A stretch of 64,000 nucleotides of DNA from Diphasiastrum complanatum (lineage: Eukaryota > Streptophyta > Lycopodiopsida > Lycopodiales > Lycopodiaceae), in assembly GCA_029204225.1 (NCBI GenBank), contig CM055112.1, positions 23,689,171 through 23,753,170 on the forward strand, in the 5' to 3' direction. Of the stretch, positions 11,233 through 22,500 are shown piece after piece; within the stretch, counting starts at the first letter, position 1, and the number at the start of each line of letters is the position of its first letter. Position numbers and translations under genes: made by a program. Under the pieces are notes generated by a model. It searched no databases. It had not been told where the DNA came from and worked only from the letters and a program-made list of their open reading frames with translations.

Positions 11233-12066
11233 TCATAATTTGATTTCAAATGTCAGGAGAGAATATACATCCAAAGCTAAAGCAACAAGTAGACGTAGAG
11301 TATTCCACTTACATACCGGCGCAAAGGTCTCCTCATAATCGATGCCTTTACTTTGTGCATACCCTTTGATCACCAATCTTGCCTTGTGCTTTGCTATACT
11401 TCCATCTGCATGGTACTTAGTCCTGTATATCCATTTGCATCCAATGGGTTTCTTGCCAGCTGGTGGTTCTACTAAGTCCCATGTGCTATGCTTAGCAATT
11501 GACTCCATCTCCTCTCCCACGGCCTTGACCCAAATGTCATCATCCTTTGCTTCACCATAAGTCGAAGGTTCTTTGCTTTGAATAATGCTAGATAAGAGAG
11601 CATAATTTTCTTCATACCTTTTAGGTTGTGTCTTCTCTCTTGTTGATCTTCGTAGCTCTCCCTGGCTAGATGATCTTGGAAAGTGATCCATGTCGCAGCT
11701 CTCCAACAATCTCTCAAATGACTTAGGGAGCTTTTTGTCAGGTGATCGGCTTCCTGGTGAAAATGTATCCCACGGTACATCCTCCTCCTTGCATTTGTCA
11801 CATGCAACTTCAATCCTTCTTGCATCAAAAGGTTTGTCTGTACCTCTCCAACTTGTCTCTTCAGGTTGAGTAGTAGTATCTTGAGATGTATCCTCATGTT
11901 CATCACTTGGAAAGTCAATAAATGGATCATCATCAGGAGATATCCTTACTATTCCATCTTTCCCACTGGATGTGTCTATCTTCTCAGCATCCTCGTCTTC
12001 ATACATCTTGGATTCATCAAAGATAACATCACAGCTTACATGGATTTTTTTCCCCACTGGGATCAA
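11233..12066 (-). pseudogene. Ty1/copia pol: integrase-RT linker and RT N-terminus, truncated
   Basis: This open stretch of the minus-strand copia element holds the acidic linker between integrase and reverse transcriptase, then the RT amino-terminal block: DIWVKAVGEEMESI, TWDLVEPPAGKKPIGCKWIY, KHKARLVIKGYAQSKGIDY and EETFAPV. RT copies the element's RNA into DNA. Homology stops after NTLRLLVALAL, before the LDVKTAFLNG-like block and the catalytic YVDD, so the fingers are present but the palm is lost. The break is at about 11250-11260. In the element's direction it lies downstream of the integrase fragment at 12029-13081. Dead. Confidence 0.9.
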
Positions 12067-13081
12067 AACATCTATAGCCCTTCACACGATCATTATATCC
12101 TAGTAATATACACTTGATAGCTTTCACATCAAATTTACGTCTCTCTTCCTTAGGAATGTATACAAAGGCCTTACATCCAAAGATTCGTAAGTGGTTCACG
12201 TTTGGCTTCTTCTTCGTGAATGCCTCCTCAGGTGTTATCTTTGGTATGGCAATGGTAGGACTTCTATTTTGAAGATAGACTGCCGTACTGCATGCTTCTG
12301 ACCAAAAATCTTTTGGTAGTTTCATCTCAGTTATCCCACATTGATCACAAAGATCATTGAAGTCATTAGACTTGTACTCACCTCCACTATCTGATCTTAG
12401 AACTTTGATTTGCCTACCTGTCTAATTTTTTACCAATGCTTTGAAGCTCTTGAGATTGTCAAATGCATCCGATTTCTTCTTCAAGAAGTAGATCCACATC
12501 TTACGTGACATATCATCAATAAAGGTCATGAAATAGAAGGCTTTACCTAAGGACATGGTCCTCATAGGCCCGCATAAATCTGTGTGGATCAAATCCAGGA
12601 TGTTCTTTGCCCTTGCAACACCAGCTTTATTGAACTTCTCTTGATGCTGCTTCCCATATACACATGATTCGCACATCGATTTCAAGTGGTCTTCTATGGT
12701 AGGCAATCCTGTTACCATCTCCAATTTTCTCATCACACTGAGGCTTCCTAAGTTCAAGTGACCAAGCCTCTTATGCCACAACTTAGTTTGCGATGGAATG
12801 GACGATATGAGTCCATGTTGCCCCTTGATTGTAGCATTCAGCCTGTACAATTTAGTACTGGGCTCCCTTACTCCATCCACAATAACTTTGAACTTTTGGT
12901 TCACATCCTTCACAAAGCAACGATCATGGGCAAATTCTACTTTCAACTTTTGATCAGTAACTACTCCAATAGAAAGTAGATTTTTCTTCAAACCTGGTAC
13001 GTAAAGTACCTCCCTGATCATCCTGCTTTTGCCATCAGGTAGTTGGATGGAAACGGTGCATATTCCCTTGATCTTGCACAC
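12029..13081 (-). pseudogene. Ty1/copia integrase, with internal deletion
   Basis: Two segments continue the minus-strand copia polyprotein. The first (13081-12422) has the pre-integrase zinc-binding motif LWHKRLGHLN...CESCVYGK and the integrase start IHTDLCGPM / FIDDMSRKMWIYFLKKK (first Asp). After a stop near 12420 the frame resumes with VLRSDSGGEYKS (second Asp). It then jumps from DQCGITE directly to MKLPKDFWSEA. The expected stretch around NGVAERKN, which carries the third catalytic residue (Glu), is missing. It finishes with FGCKAFVYIP...KCILLGYNDRVKGYRC. An integrase without the Glu cannot insert DNA. A further frame break is near 12030-12066. Confidence 0.9.
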
Positions 13082-13093
13082 ATCACCATTTGC

Positions 13094-13510
13094 TTATGAA
13101 ACGGACGTTCCATTATCCAACACTTTCAAGCTACTGAACCAATTCTTGTTACCTATCATGTGTCTTGTGGCTCCCAAGTCAATATACCATGCTTGATCAT
13201 CTTGATTAGATGACAATGCAGATATGAAGATGCTAGAGTCTTCAATCTTACCCTCATCGACAAGGTTACTTGCTTGTTTTGGTTTCCCCTTGCCTTGTTC
13301 CGCCAGGAATTTGCGACATTCACTCTTCCAATGGCCCTTTTTACCACAATGGAAGCACTTGCCTTTCTTTTTGGTCTTACTGGAAGATCCCTCATCCTCC
13401 TGAGTCTTGGCAAATTGTTGTTTAGACTTCTTCTTGCCCTTGCCCTTGCCTTGTTTTTGGCGTGTCGCAAGTGCCTGATCGTCAGTATTTTGACGTCTAG
13501 CTTTCACCAT
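13094..13510 (-). pseudogene. Ty1/copia gag zinc knuckle and protease start
   Basis: A basic, Lys/Gln-rich region is followed by the CCHC zinc knuckle CFHCGKKGHWKSEC, typical of copia nucleocapsid. Then comes the start of the aspartic protease, WYIDLGATRHM. The family active site is D-S/T-G-A; here the Ser/Thr is Leu, which should abolish activity. The protease would cut the Gag-Pol polyprotein. A stop codon lies between this stretch and the integrase part at 13081. Confidence 0.9.
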
Positions 13511-13585
13511 TTCTCGTCGTTGCTCTTCCTACATCAAGATTCCTATGAGCTCATCAAAGGTTGGCAATCTTTCTCTTGATGCTAT

Positions 13586-14002
13586 TCAGCTCACAAACAT
13601 CTGATAGGATTCTACAATGTCGCACAATGCATTGTGCACCAGCTCCACATCACGTATGCGCTCACCAATAGAATGTAGTTCATCCCTCATTGTCTTAATT
13701 CTAGTCATATAAGTCTGAATGTGCTCTCCTTGCTCCATGCAAGCACTATTCAGTTTTGACTTCAGAAACATTATTCTTGAAGGATTTAACGTCTCGAACT
13801 GCTCCTTTAGCACATCCCATGCTTGTTTGGATGTAACAGCATCACAAATGTGGGTAACTGACAAGTTAATGAAGGTCAAAGCTTTCCTCATCTTCTTGTC
13901 AAACACTTTGATGTCCGTTTCATTTGGCGGCCTTCTCTCATCACCTATGACGACTTCCCACACGTCTTTCTCTATCAGTATTTTTCCATTTTGAATTTCC
14001 AC
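13586..14002 (-). pseudogene. Ty1/copia gag (UBN2-like) domain
   Basis: The 138-residue frame carries the core of copia Gag: VWEVVIGDERRPPNETD, ALTFINLSVTHICDAV, AWDVLKEQFETL, FLKSKLNSACMEQGEHIQTY and a DELHSIGERI block. This protein forms the virus-like particle. It begins within the domain; the usual N-terminal start lies upstream at about 14000-14060, where the frame is broken. A stop at about 13580 separates it from the zinc-knuckle part. The order gag, knuckle, protease, integrase, RT on the minus strand (14002 to 11233) is that of Ty1/copia. Confidence 0.88.
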
Positions 14003-15347
14003 ACAACATAGTTGGAAATCCCGTCCAATTTGCTACTTTCACTCAAAATGGACTCTCCCATGTTTGTCATCGCAAAACTACTTGAAACTTCTGCCGTAGG
14101 CTAAAACCAGTATGTCGAGGCCAACTGTGATGTCAAAAGTTAAAAATAATGACCTTCACTTTTTCTCTTACCAGGTCACTCACCGCTTTTTCACCAATTG
14201 AAAGCCAAATCGGCATCACAAAATGCACTCAGTCGTCAACTCCCAAGTACGTGCCCAATGAAATGGTGAAATCACTTTTGGCACACTGCGAACACTTTCT
14301 CCACTGCAGTCACTCTGTTTTGTTGTACCGTACTTGTAGGTACAGTCCGGTTGCCCTTCATTTGGAGTCCGTAGCCCTTTGTTTGGGTCAAAAATGATAA
14401 AGGAGGTGAATTTAAGGGCTTTTTTACTTTTTGAACTGTTTCTTCAGTTTGAAGAGACTTCAAACTTCAGTGAATATGGACCCAACTCAACTTTCAATAT
14501 GAAATTTTTTATTGAAGTTGAAGCATGATTTGTCTTTCAACGCCCTTCAAGGCCCCTTCTCTCAACATCCAGTGGTTCTATTGGATCCCACGACCCATGT
14601 TTCTCCAGATTCCTACAATCTCCACCGTTCATCAACCCATGTCTTGATCTGACGGTTTTGATTTGATCCGCACATTTGATCCTCCTCCACCAGCCGCTAG
14701 CGCCTTGGAGACACGATGGTTTCCCTCACGGTGGTCGCGCGTGAGCTGTCCGAGTTCTTCTCCTCCCTTTTCTCCAGACTTTTGGATATGTTTGCTCTCA
14801 TAATTGCTAATAGCTCCATAGATTCAGCACGGCTATGCACGACCACTTCAGATTTGATTAAACTGAGCAGGGCGCCCTCCTTCAAGCTTTTACAACTTCC
14901 AAAACCGTCTTCTACAAGGAAAGAACAATCACTTTTAGACTATAAACCCTAGCTTCAAAAAGTAGAATGATTGTTTGAGCTTTTCTCAGACTTTTCCTTA
15001 GCTTCTTCTTGAAGTTGCACACCTCCTTGAGGTCGCCCCACTGTTGAAAATCTGATGTTTCAATCTGTTTGTCAAATGATGTCCGATTTAGTGCACACTG
15101 ACTGTAAACACCAAGCAGCCTTCCTTCGGAATTTCAAAATTCCGTTTGTTGAGGTTCTGATTCAGCCGACAACTCTAGTCTCTGAATCCTCACACAGTCT
15201 CAAGCTCACCAAGCTTCTATGTGCTAAACTCTTTGCACCAATGCTTCTCTTTCCGTCTTCAATCCGTCGTAAACCCCAAACTCTCAAAAGACTATTCTTC
15301 CGAAGCTCTCTTCAACAACGATGTTGTATTGTGTACACTCCCTGTAC

Positions 15348-15633
15348 GGCTCTGATACCAACTTAGAATTTGTTTTAAACAGGAACACAGATCATGCTAC
15401 ACGGTAATATAGACAGAAAACACTCTCCATAGCAAGCTCACATAGCAACTGTATTTTTCAAAATGAAATTACACTATACATATAGTTGTTCACTCAGGCA
15501 ACCCATGCGTGACCCAGATTGTCGTTGGCAGGATGTGTGTCCCGTCGACTTGCCTCGTGGCGAGGCCAACTGATCCTTATCGATTGATAGGACCCACAGT
15601 ACAATAACACAATGATTCTACTTTAATTCTAAC
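15348..15633 (-). mobile_element. Copia LTR with PBS, duplicate copy 1 (minus strand)
   Basis: GGCTCTGATACCA at 15348-15360 is the complement of the canonical copia PBS TGGTATCAGAGCC. The LTR lies to its right, from TTAGAATT (15363) to AATTCTAA (15632). These 8-bp ends are mutually inverted, as LTR termini are, but the usual TG...CA is degraded. Gag and pol lie to the left on the same strand, so this is the 5' LTR of the minus-strand copia element, inserted in a Tat-type LTR. Confidence 0.75.
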
Positions 15634-16685
15634 TTGCAAATCCCAAGGCAACCGTAACCCAAGCTAATAAGTGAGAGGAATTTGGCACCCTGCGTGTGTA
15701 AGTCCAACCCGATAATCACATAGTTATTTGATAATTACAAAGTCAATAAAAGGAGGTGAATTTAAGGGCTTTCTCACTTTTTGAACTGTTTCTTCAGTTT
15801 GAAGAGATTTCAAACTTCAGTGAATTTGGACCCAACTCAACTTTCAATATGAAAAGTTTTATTGAAGTTGAAACCTGATTTGTGTTTCAACGCCCTTCAG
15901 GCCCCTTCTCTCAACATCCAGTGGTTCTATTGGATCCCATGACCCATGCTTCTTCAGATTCCTACAATCTCCACCGTTCATCAACCCATGTCTTGATCTG
16001 ACGATTTTGATTTGATCCGCGCATTTGATCCTCCTCCACCAGCCGCTAGCGCCTTGGAGACACGATGGTTTCCCTCACGGTGGTTGCGCGTGAGCTGTCC
16101 GAGTTCTTCTCCTCCCTTTTCTTCAGACTTTTGGATATGGATGCCCTAATAGCTCCACAAATTCAGTGCGGCTGTCCACGACCACTTCATATTTGATTAA
16201 ACTGAGCAGGGCGTCCTCTTTCAAGCTTTACAGCTTCCAAAACCGTCTTCTACAAGGAAAGAACAGTCACTTTCAGACTATAAACCCTAGCTTCAAAAAG
16301 TAGAATGATTGCTTGAGCTTTGCTCAGACTTATCCTTAGCTTTTTCTTGTAGTTGCACACCTCCCTGAGGTCGCCCCATTGATGGAAATCTGATGCTTCA
16401 ATCCGTTTGTCAAAGGGTGTCCGATTCACTGCACACTGACTGCAAACACCAAGCAGACTTCCTTCGAAATTTTAAAATTCCGTTTGCTGGGGTTCTGATT
16501 CAACCGACAACTCTAGTCTCTGAATCCTCACACAGTCTCAAGCTCACCAAGCTTCTGTGTGCTAAACTCTTTGCACCAGTGCTTCTCTTTCCGTCTTCAA
16601 CCCGCCGTAAACCCCGAACTCTCAAAAGACTATTCTTCCGAAGCTCTCTTCAATGACGATGTTGTACTGTGTACACTCCTTATAC

Positions 16686-16956
16686 GGCTTTGATACCAAC
16701 TTAGAATTTGCTTCGAATAGGAACACATATCATGCTACACAGTAACATAGATAGAAAACACTCTCCACAACAAGCTCCCATAGCAACTGTATTTCTCTGT
16801 ACATATAGTTGTTCACTCAGGCAACCCATGCGTGACCTAGATTGTTGTTGGCAGGATGCGTGTCCCATCGACTTGTCTCGTGGCGAGGCCAACTGATCCT
16901 TATCGACTGATATGACCCACAGTACAATAACACAGTGATTCTACTTTAATTCTAAC
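16686..16956 (-). mobile_element. Copia LTR with PBS, duplicate copy 2 (minus strand)
   Basis: This is the second copy from the tandem duplication. GGCTTTGATACCA at 16686-16698 is the PBS complement with one change. The LTR runs from TTAGAATT at 16701 to AATTCTAA at 16955. It is about 15 bp shorter than copy 1, mainly from an indel near 16795. Confidence 0.75.
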
Positions 16957-16957
16957 T

Positions 16958-17717
16958 TGCGGATCCCAAGGCCACCCTAACCCAAGCTAATAGGTGAGAG
17001 GGATTTGGCACCCTACGTGTGTAAGTCCAACCCGATGATCACATAGTTATTTGATAATTACAAAGTCAATAAAAGGACTTTAGGCCTTTTTGCGAGACTT
17101 TTAATGTCGTAGGCCTAAATGTCAAGTTAGTGAATAAAGTTGGGGTTCCCACCAAATTTCAATTTCAAATTGGTTCCCTCCAATTATTAATTGGGTTCCC
17201 ACTCTTTTTTAAATTTGAATAGTTAGGGAGGTAGAAATGGGTCAATAGGATTTTGAGGAAAAGGCCCTCCTCTCACTATAAATAGGGGCAAACTCGAGTT
17301 GCTCCTCATGTTCAAATCTTCATTTCAATACAAGCAGATTGGTTCTCTTATGGAATGGACTTATGAATGTCCTTGCTCTCTATCTTTATTCCTCCATCTC
17401 TCATGCTTTTGTTGTATTTGCTAATTGTTGGATTTGAATTTTATTGAAATTGCTATTTCTTATGCTTTTTGTGAGAGAGAGAAAGGGAGAGAGAGAAAGA
17501 GTAAGCTAGTATCATTGTGGATCTTAGTGTTAATGGATGTTAGAGTTAGATGTGGATCTTCCATACATGCCGAATTCTGAGATATGTTATCGCTCTCACG
17601 GGATTGAACCTCCGCGTGTGTGACGACTACCTTCATCTCCTTGATGCTTGTGTGCTTGATCTTGGGTTGAGGATATAGAGAATAAATCCGTGACAATTTT
17701 GGCACCATTGCCGGGGA
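16958..17717 (+). mobile_element. Tat/Athila-type gypsy LTR and PBS
   Basis: The LTR family shared with 29274, 31224, 39955-40705 and 59279 begins here at TGCGGATCCCAAGG, its first bases having been cut off by the copia LTR. It has a TATA box TATAAATAG at 17277-17285 and GA-rich stretches near 17470-17500, and ends GTGACA at 17695. TGGCACCATTGCCGGGGA follows at 17700-17717. This is close to TGGCGCCGTTGCCGGGGA, the PBS known for Athila/Tat Ty3/gypsy elements, so this is a 5' LTR facing right. Confidence 0.85.
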
Positions 17718-18769
17718 GCTACGCTAATTTTTCAATTTACAACCTGTTGGTTGATGGTTAGCTTGCATTAGGCATTTTGTCTTGGCATGAATAGTTAGGA
17801 TTAAATTTGGAGTGATTTTGCTTGATTTGAGTAGATATTCTTGTTTGAAATCTAATTTGATTGTTGATTAGGGAAAGCTATTCAGATCATCATTCTTAAG
17901 ATCCATTTGGATTTGAGAAATAAAAAAAAACAACAAAAATCAGTCAAATCAGTCAGATTTTGGTCGAAAGGAGGCCAAATTGTCATCAGAGCTGATAACT
18001 TTTTGCCCTCTTTCAGAAAACGTTCGTTGAATTACAGGTACCTTCGGTTTAGCTCACAAAAACTTCAATTTGAAGGGCGAACATTCTTTCCCAGCAGATC
18101 TGTAGAAACATCAAAAAAATCATCAGAAATAAATAAACACTCAAAATCCTAAAAAATACAAAAAATGAACCTCCGTTCAATTCACTGTGCAATAGAAGGT
18201 CAAAGTGACTGTTCATCTAGTGGTTGGTAATTTTTTGAAGAGTTTAACACCTTTTTACAAATTATAAATTTTCTTAAAAGAACCTTCATCTGAAACCTTC
18301 ACCAAAGTCTGTGTCAATTTGACTTACTATTTTGGTTCATCAATAAGTTTGGCAAATGATAACCAGAGGCCACATGTCATATTGACCTAAGATATCATTT
18401 TTTAGTTCAACAAACGTTATTGTTACTAGGATCTTGAAAAATCTCTATCTTTTACCCTTGCCAAACTACAAAAATCATGTTGTTCGTCCATCAGGACCTT
18501 CGCCAGTTCTATCTCATCCTTCTCTGAGTCAGATTTACACTTTGTGAGTTTGACAAAGGTTAATTTTTTCAAATTTTGTCAAAAAATAACTAGATCAAAG
18601 ATTTTTTGATCCAAAATAGCACTGAAAAATCTTCGTCGAGTCAACCTTCGCCCAAGAATCCTTTGTCCGTACTATTTATAGGTTATAATTTTTCAGATCT
18701 AGCCTCTGTCAAAATTTTGAACAATTTTATTACAGTTTATTTTTTATTCTGAGAAATCATTATTCTTAG
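17718..18769 (+). other. Tat-type leader and unassigned AT-rich DNA
   Basis: The sequence downstream of the PBS at 17700-17717 is non-coding, as expected for the long untranslated leader of Tat-type elements. No gag start was recognised before the DNA changes character near 18770. Confidence 0.45.
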
Positions 18770-19310
18770 AAGTTCGCGAACTCGAAAATCTGGAGACACG
18801 AAACACGAAAAGTTTCGCGAACACGAAAGTCAAAGAAAATGAAGACAAACGGTTCGTGAACACGAAAGTCAAAGGAGACAAAGACGAACGGTTCGTGAAC
18901 ACGAAAGATTCACGAACAAGAATCTTTTGCAGTCTGGCACGAGATTCCTTTGCGGTCCAGTACGAGAGAAAGGCAGACGAGCTAAACGAAACCAACGACG
19001 CGACACGAAAAATGTCAGAAAACCTGTTTTGCTCTTGTTGTGTATGATCTCAAATGCAAATGTGTCTATTGTTAATTGTGTGTCTGAGTTTTCTTGTTCA
19101 TTTGAATTTCGCACTTTGGTTGAAACTATGTTGAATGCTGCATTAATTTTATAAACGTAGATCAGTAATGCTTGACTACATTCTGGAGGATTGTGGGAGT
19201 GATACAGCTGGTAGTGTCCAGTGATCGCATCTGAACTCCATCCGAATTGGCGAGAGTTGTGCTTGATTCGCCTTCGCGAATCCGACGAATCCCTTCAGTG
19301 GTATCAGAAC
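18770..19310 (+). mobile_element. Putative copia LTR region with GAACACGAAA repeats and PBS
   Basis: A ~40-bp unit containing GTTCGTGAACACGAAAGTCA repeats at 18812, 18852 and 18891. At 19299-19310 TGGTATCAGAAC resembles the copia PBS and follows CCCTTCAG, so an LTR may end at about 19297. A second similar word, TGGTTTCAAAGC, follows about 40 bp downstream within an imperfect repeat. The LTR start was not identified. The same TTCGCGAA/TTCGTG vocabulary reappears at 22870-23120. Confidence 0.45.
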
Positions 19311-19442
19311 ATATCACACCGAATCTCTTCAGTGGTTTCAAAGCATATCACATTGATTCTCTTCAGTCAAAGCTGCTCTCATTACAAGATTTAAGCCCAG
19401 AAAATTTATGGAAGATTTTTTCTCCTTTTAAGTAAAATTAAA

Positions 19443-20075
19443 ATGGGAAAGCGAGAAGCAATACGAGATTATATTGAACAGGTTAAATACCTCAGGTCTG
19501 AGTATGATCCCGATCTAATCAATGATGATGCTTTGATTATGTGGCTCTTAGCAGGTTTACCTAAAAGGATTAAATGCAAGCTAAAATGCCATAATAAATA
19601 CGCTACAATACAAAGCGCTATGGGCGATGCAATTTGTGAGGAGGATGAACATTCGGATGACGAACCAAATGTTGGAATGTTGTCTTATACTGCAGGGCAA
19701 ACCACGACAACATCCACCACCATTCCATCAACAAATATCAATGCTACTGTAGAGAAGATGATCGATGAGTTCAATAAACTTGGTCAAAAGTAGCAGATGC
19801 AGTTGGAAAAGATGCAGTCTCAACTTGATAAAAATATTAAAGCCTTGGAAGAATTCCATGGTAAAATGAACAAAGAACCAGAAAAGTTTGGAAAGACTTT
19901 TCCTAGCCGGGAAAATGTCTAGTGTTCAATTTGTGCAGGCAATCACACTATGAATGAATGTCCAACATTGAAACAACAAATGACGAATACTATTTGTCTG
20001 TGTAACTCTACGGGACATGAAACAACCTTTTGCTCTTTTAATCCTCGGATCATCCAGCAAAGGTATGCTAAGCTT
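19443..20075 (+). pseudogene. Ty3/gypsy (Tat-like) gag with double zinc knuckle
   Basis: The first block (MGKREAIRDYIEQVKYLRSE, LAGLPKRIKCKLKCH, MGDAICEEDEHSDDEPNV) is gag-like. After an in-frame TAG at about 19791 the frame continues with a coiled Lys/Gln-rich stretch. A second stop precedes two zinc knuckles, CSICAGNHTMNEC and CLCNSTGHETTFC. The pair of knuckles recurs in the Tat-type fragments at 36569 and, on the minus strand, 42440-42580. The homology to 36569-36756 stops exactly at AAGCTT (20070-20075), after which copia pol begins. Confidence 0.75.
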
Positions 20076-21128
20076 CTCCTGATCGGATATACTTCATCTG
20101 ACAGTACTTATAAGTTGTATGATCCTGATACCCAACAGATCTTGTATAGCAGGGATACAGTCTTTATCGAGGATCAGTTTGTCGACCTCAAAGGCAAGGA
20201 CATTGCTTAAGAAGAACTTCCATCACCTGCCATCGACACAACAGTCCGAGTTTCTAGCTCAGACGTGTCTATCGTATATCCACTTCGAGATAGTGAATCA
20301 GATGAAGATGCTGCTGCTACCAAGCAACAAATCCCAGGAGCAGTTTATCAGTCGAATCTTCCTAGAAGATGAAGCCGAGTGCACACACAGCCCACAAGGT
20401 ATACTCCTGATTTTGTCTGTCTCTTGATACAGGAACAGACGACAGTCGAAGAGACACTTAGCCAACCAGACTCTGATCTCTAGAGAGAAGCTATGGACAA
20501 AGAGTATTCCTCTCTGATCAAGAACCAAACATGGTCACTAGTCGAAGCCCCTATTGGCTGCAATATTATTGATTGCAAATGGATCTTTAAGATCAAATAC
20601 AATGCCAATGAAGCAATTGATCGAAGGAAGGCAAGATTGGTAGCACGAGGATTCACCCAGATCCCGAATGTCGACTACAATGAGACTTTTAGTCCAGTCA
20701 ACAAACATTCATCGATCCGAATGCTCTTGTCTTATGCTATAGCTGCTGACCTCGAAGTGCATCAACTTGATGTACAAACAGCCTATTTGAATGGAGTGAT
20801 ACAAGAAGATATCTACATGATCCAGCCCGAAGGACACGTTCTGGAAGAGACGAAAAATCATGTCTGTAAACTCCACAAAGCATTGTATGGCTTGAAACAG
20901 TCTGCCAGAGCTTGGTTCCAGAGGATCAACACATTTCTCATTGAACAAGGATTCAAACCAAGCACTGTTGATTGCAACGTTTATTCGAAGTCAGTGCAAC
21001 AATTCTTAATTATCATCACCTTGTACGTGGATGATTTGTTGTTCTTCAGCAACAATACCAATATGGTCAAGGATTTGAAACAGATGTTGTTTTCAGGATT
21101 CGAAACAGATGCTATTTTCAAAATTTGA
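20076..21128 (+). pseudogene. Ty1/copia pol: integrase C-end and reverse transcriptase
   Basis: The sequence begins in the integrase tail (LYDPDTQQILYSRDTVFIED), has stops at about 20208 and 20480, then an open RT from 20493. RT motifs in order are NQTWSLVEAPIGCNIIDCKW, RRKARLVARGFTQIPNVDY, LDVQTAYLNGVIQEDIYM, LYGLKQSARAWFQRI and the catalytic YVDD at about 21025-21036. A 25-bp tandem duplication at 21071-21120 throws the frame. The gag/PR and integrase core expected upstream are replaced by gypsy gag. Confidence 0.9.
21071..21120 (+). repeat. 25-bp tandem duplication that frameshifts copia RT
   Basis: GGATTTGAAACAGATGTTGT plus TTTCA (21071-21095) is repeated with three base changes at 21096-21120. 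Because 25 is not a multiple of three, the RT frame ends a few codons later at 21128; the ancestral frame resumes with KFDMTDLDEAHFCLGI. Confidence 0.9.
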
Positions 21129-22041
21129 CATGACTGATCTGGACGAAGCTCACTTTTGTCTGGGAATTTAAATCCACAGAGACAGAGCAAATCGATTGAT
21201 TTACATCACTCAACAAAGGTATCTTCACAATGTTCTTAACAGATACAATTTGATGAATTGTAAATTAGCTCACTCACCAATGGATCCAAGCCTGCATCTG
21301 TTAAAGGACCAATGTCCCCAGACCAAGCAGGAAGTGGAGAAAATGAGAGAATACCCTTATCGATCGATACTAGGATCTCTCATGTACGCAATGGTCTGTA
21401 CAAGACCATATATCTCTTTTGTTGTAAGCTCACTCAGCCAATACATGGCTAATCCTGGCATTACCCATTGGAAGGCTCTTATTTGAGTCATGAGATATAT
21501 TCGAACTACCATGGAACAGTGCATCTGCTATGGAGAAGTCAACAATGACAATCTCCATCAACTCAATGGCTATTCTGATGCAAGCTGGGGAGGAGATGTA
21601 GACAATCGTAAATCCACATCTGGATTTACATTCTTCTTCAATGGTGGTCCTATCTCATGAACAGTTGTAAGAAAACTTCTGTTGCACTTTCTTCTACAAA
21701 AGCAGAATACATTGCTGCTTCTCAATCTATCAAGGAAGCATTTTGGTTGAGAAATTTGCTATCATATCTTAATCTGAATCACTACAGCCCTACAGTTTTA
21801 TTTTGTGATAATCAAAGTGCTATTGCCTTATCGGCCAACCCTAGATTTGACTCTAGGAGTAAGCACATTGAAATCAGATATTACTACATCAGGGGCAAGG
21901 TTCTCAACAAGAAAGTAAGATTAATGTACTGCAGAACGTAGGACATGGTTGCAGACATATTCACGAAAGCACTCAATGTTAATGCACACAACAAATTTTG
22001 TGCATTGCTTAGTCTGAAGATCAAAGTGTTCATGGATCCAG
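21129..22041 (+). pseudogene. Ty1/copia RT C-end and RNase H
   Basis: Following the frameshift, the polyprotein continues with QQRYLHNVLNRYNLMNCKLA, RSILGSLMYAMVCTRPYISF, HLNGYSDASWGGDVDNRKST-like RNase H and KTSVALSSTKAEYIAASQSI. It then runs through FCDNQSAIALSANPRFDSRS, KHIEIRYYYIRGKV and DMVADIFTKAL. In-frame stops interrupt it near 21168, 21484, 21657 and 21940. RNase H would remove the RNA strand during reverse transcription. The C-terminus ends just before the polypurine tract. Confidence 0.9.
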
Positions 22042-22044
22042 ATT

Positions 22045-22500
<456 letters not shown>

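Larger units (their letters stand above)
14399..17080. repeat. 1.35-kb tandem duplication containing copia leader, LTR and Tat LTR edge
   Basis: Copy 1 runs from AAAGGAGGTGAATTTAAGGG at about 14399 to about 15750; copy 2 from 15750 to about 17080. Both copies contain the copia leader, PBS (minus strand), copia LTR and the first part of a Tat-type LTR, in that order. The junction reads GTCAATAAAAGGAGGTGAAT; the outer edges are TGATAAAGGAGG and CAATAAAAGGACTT, so a short AAAAGGA-like homology lies at the breakpoint. The copies differ by scattered substitutions and small indels. Confidence 0.88.
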
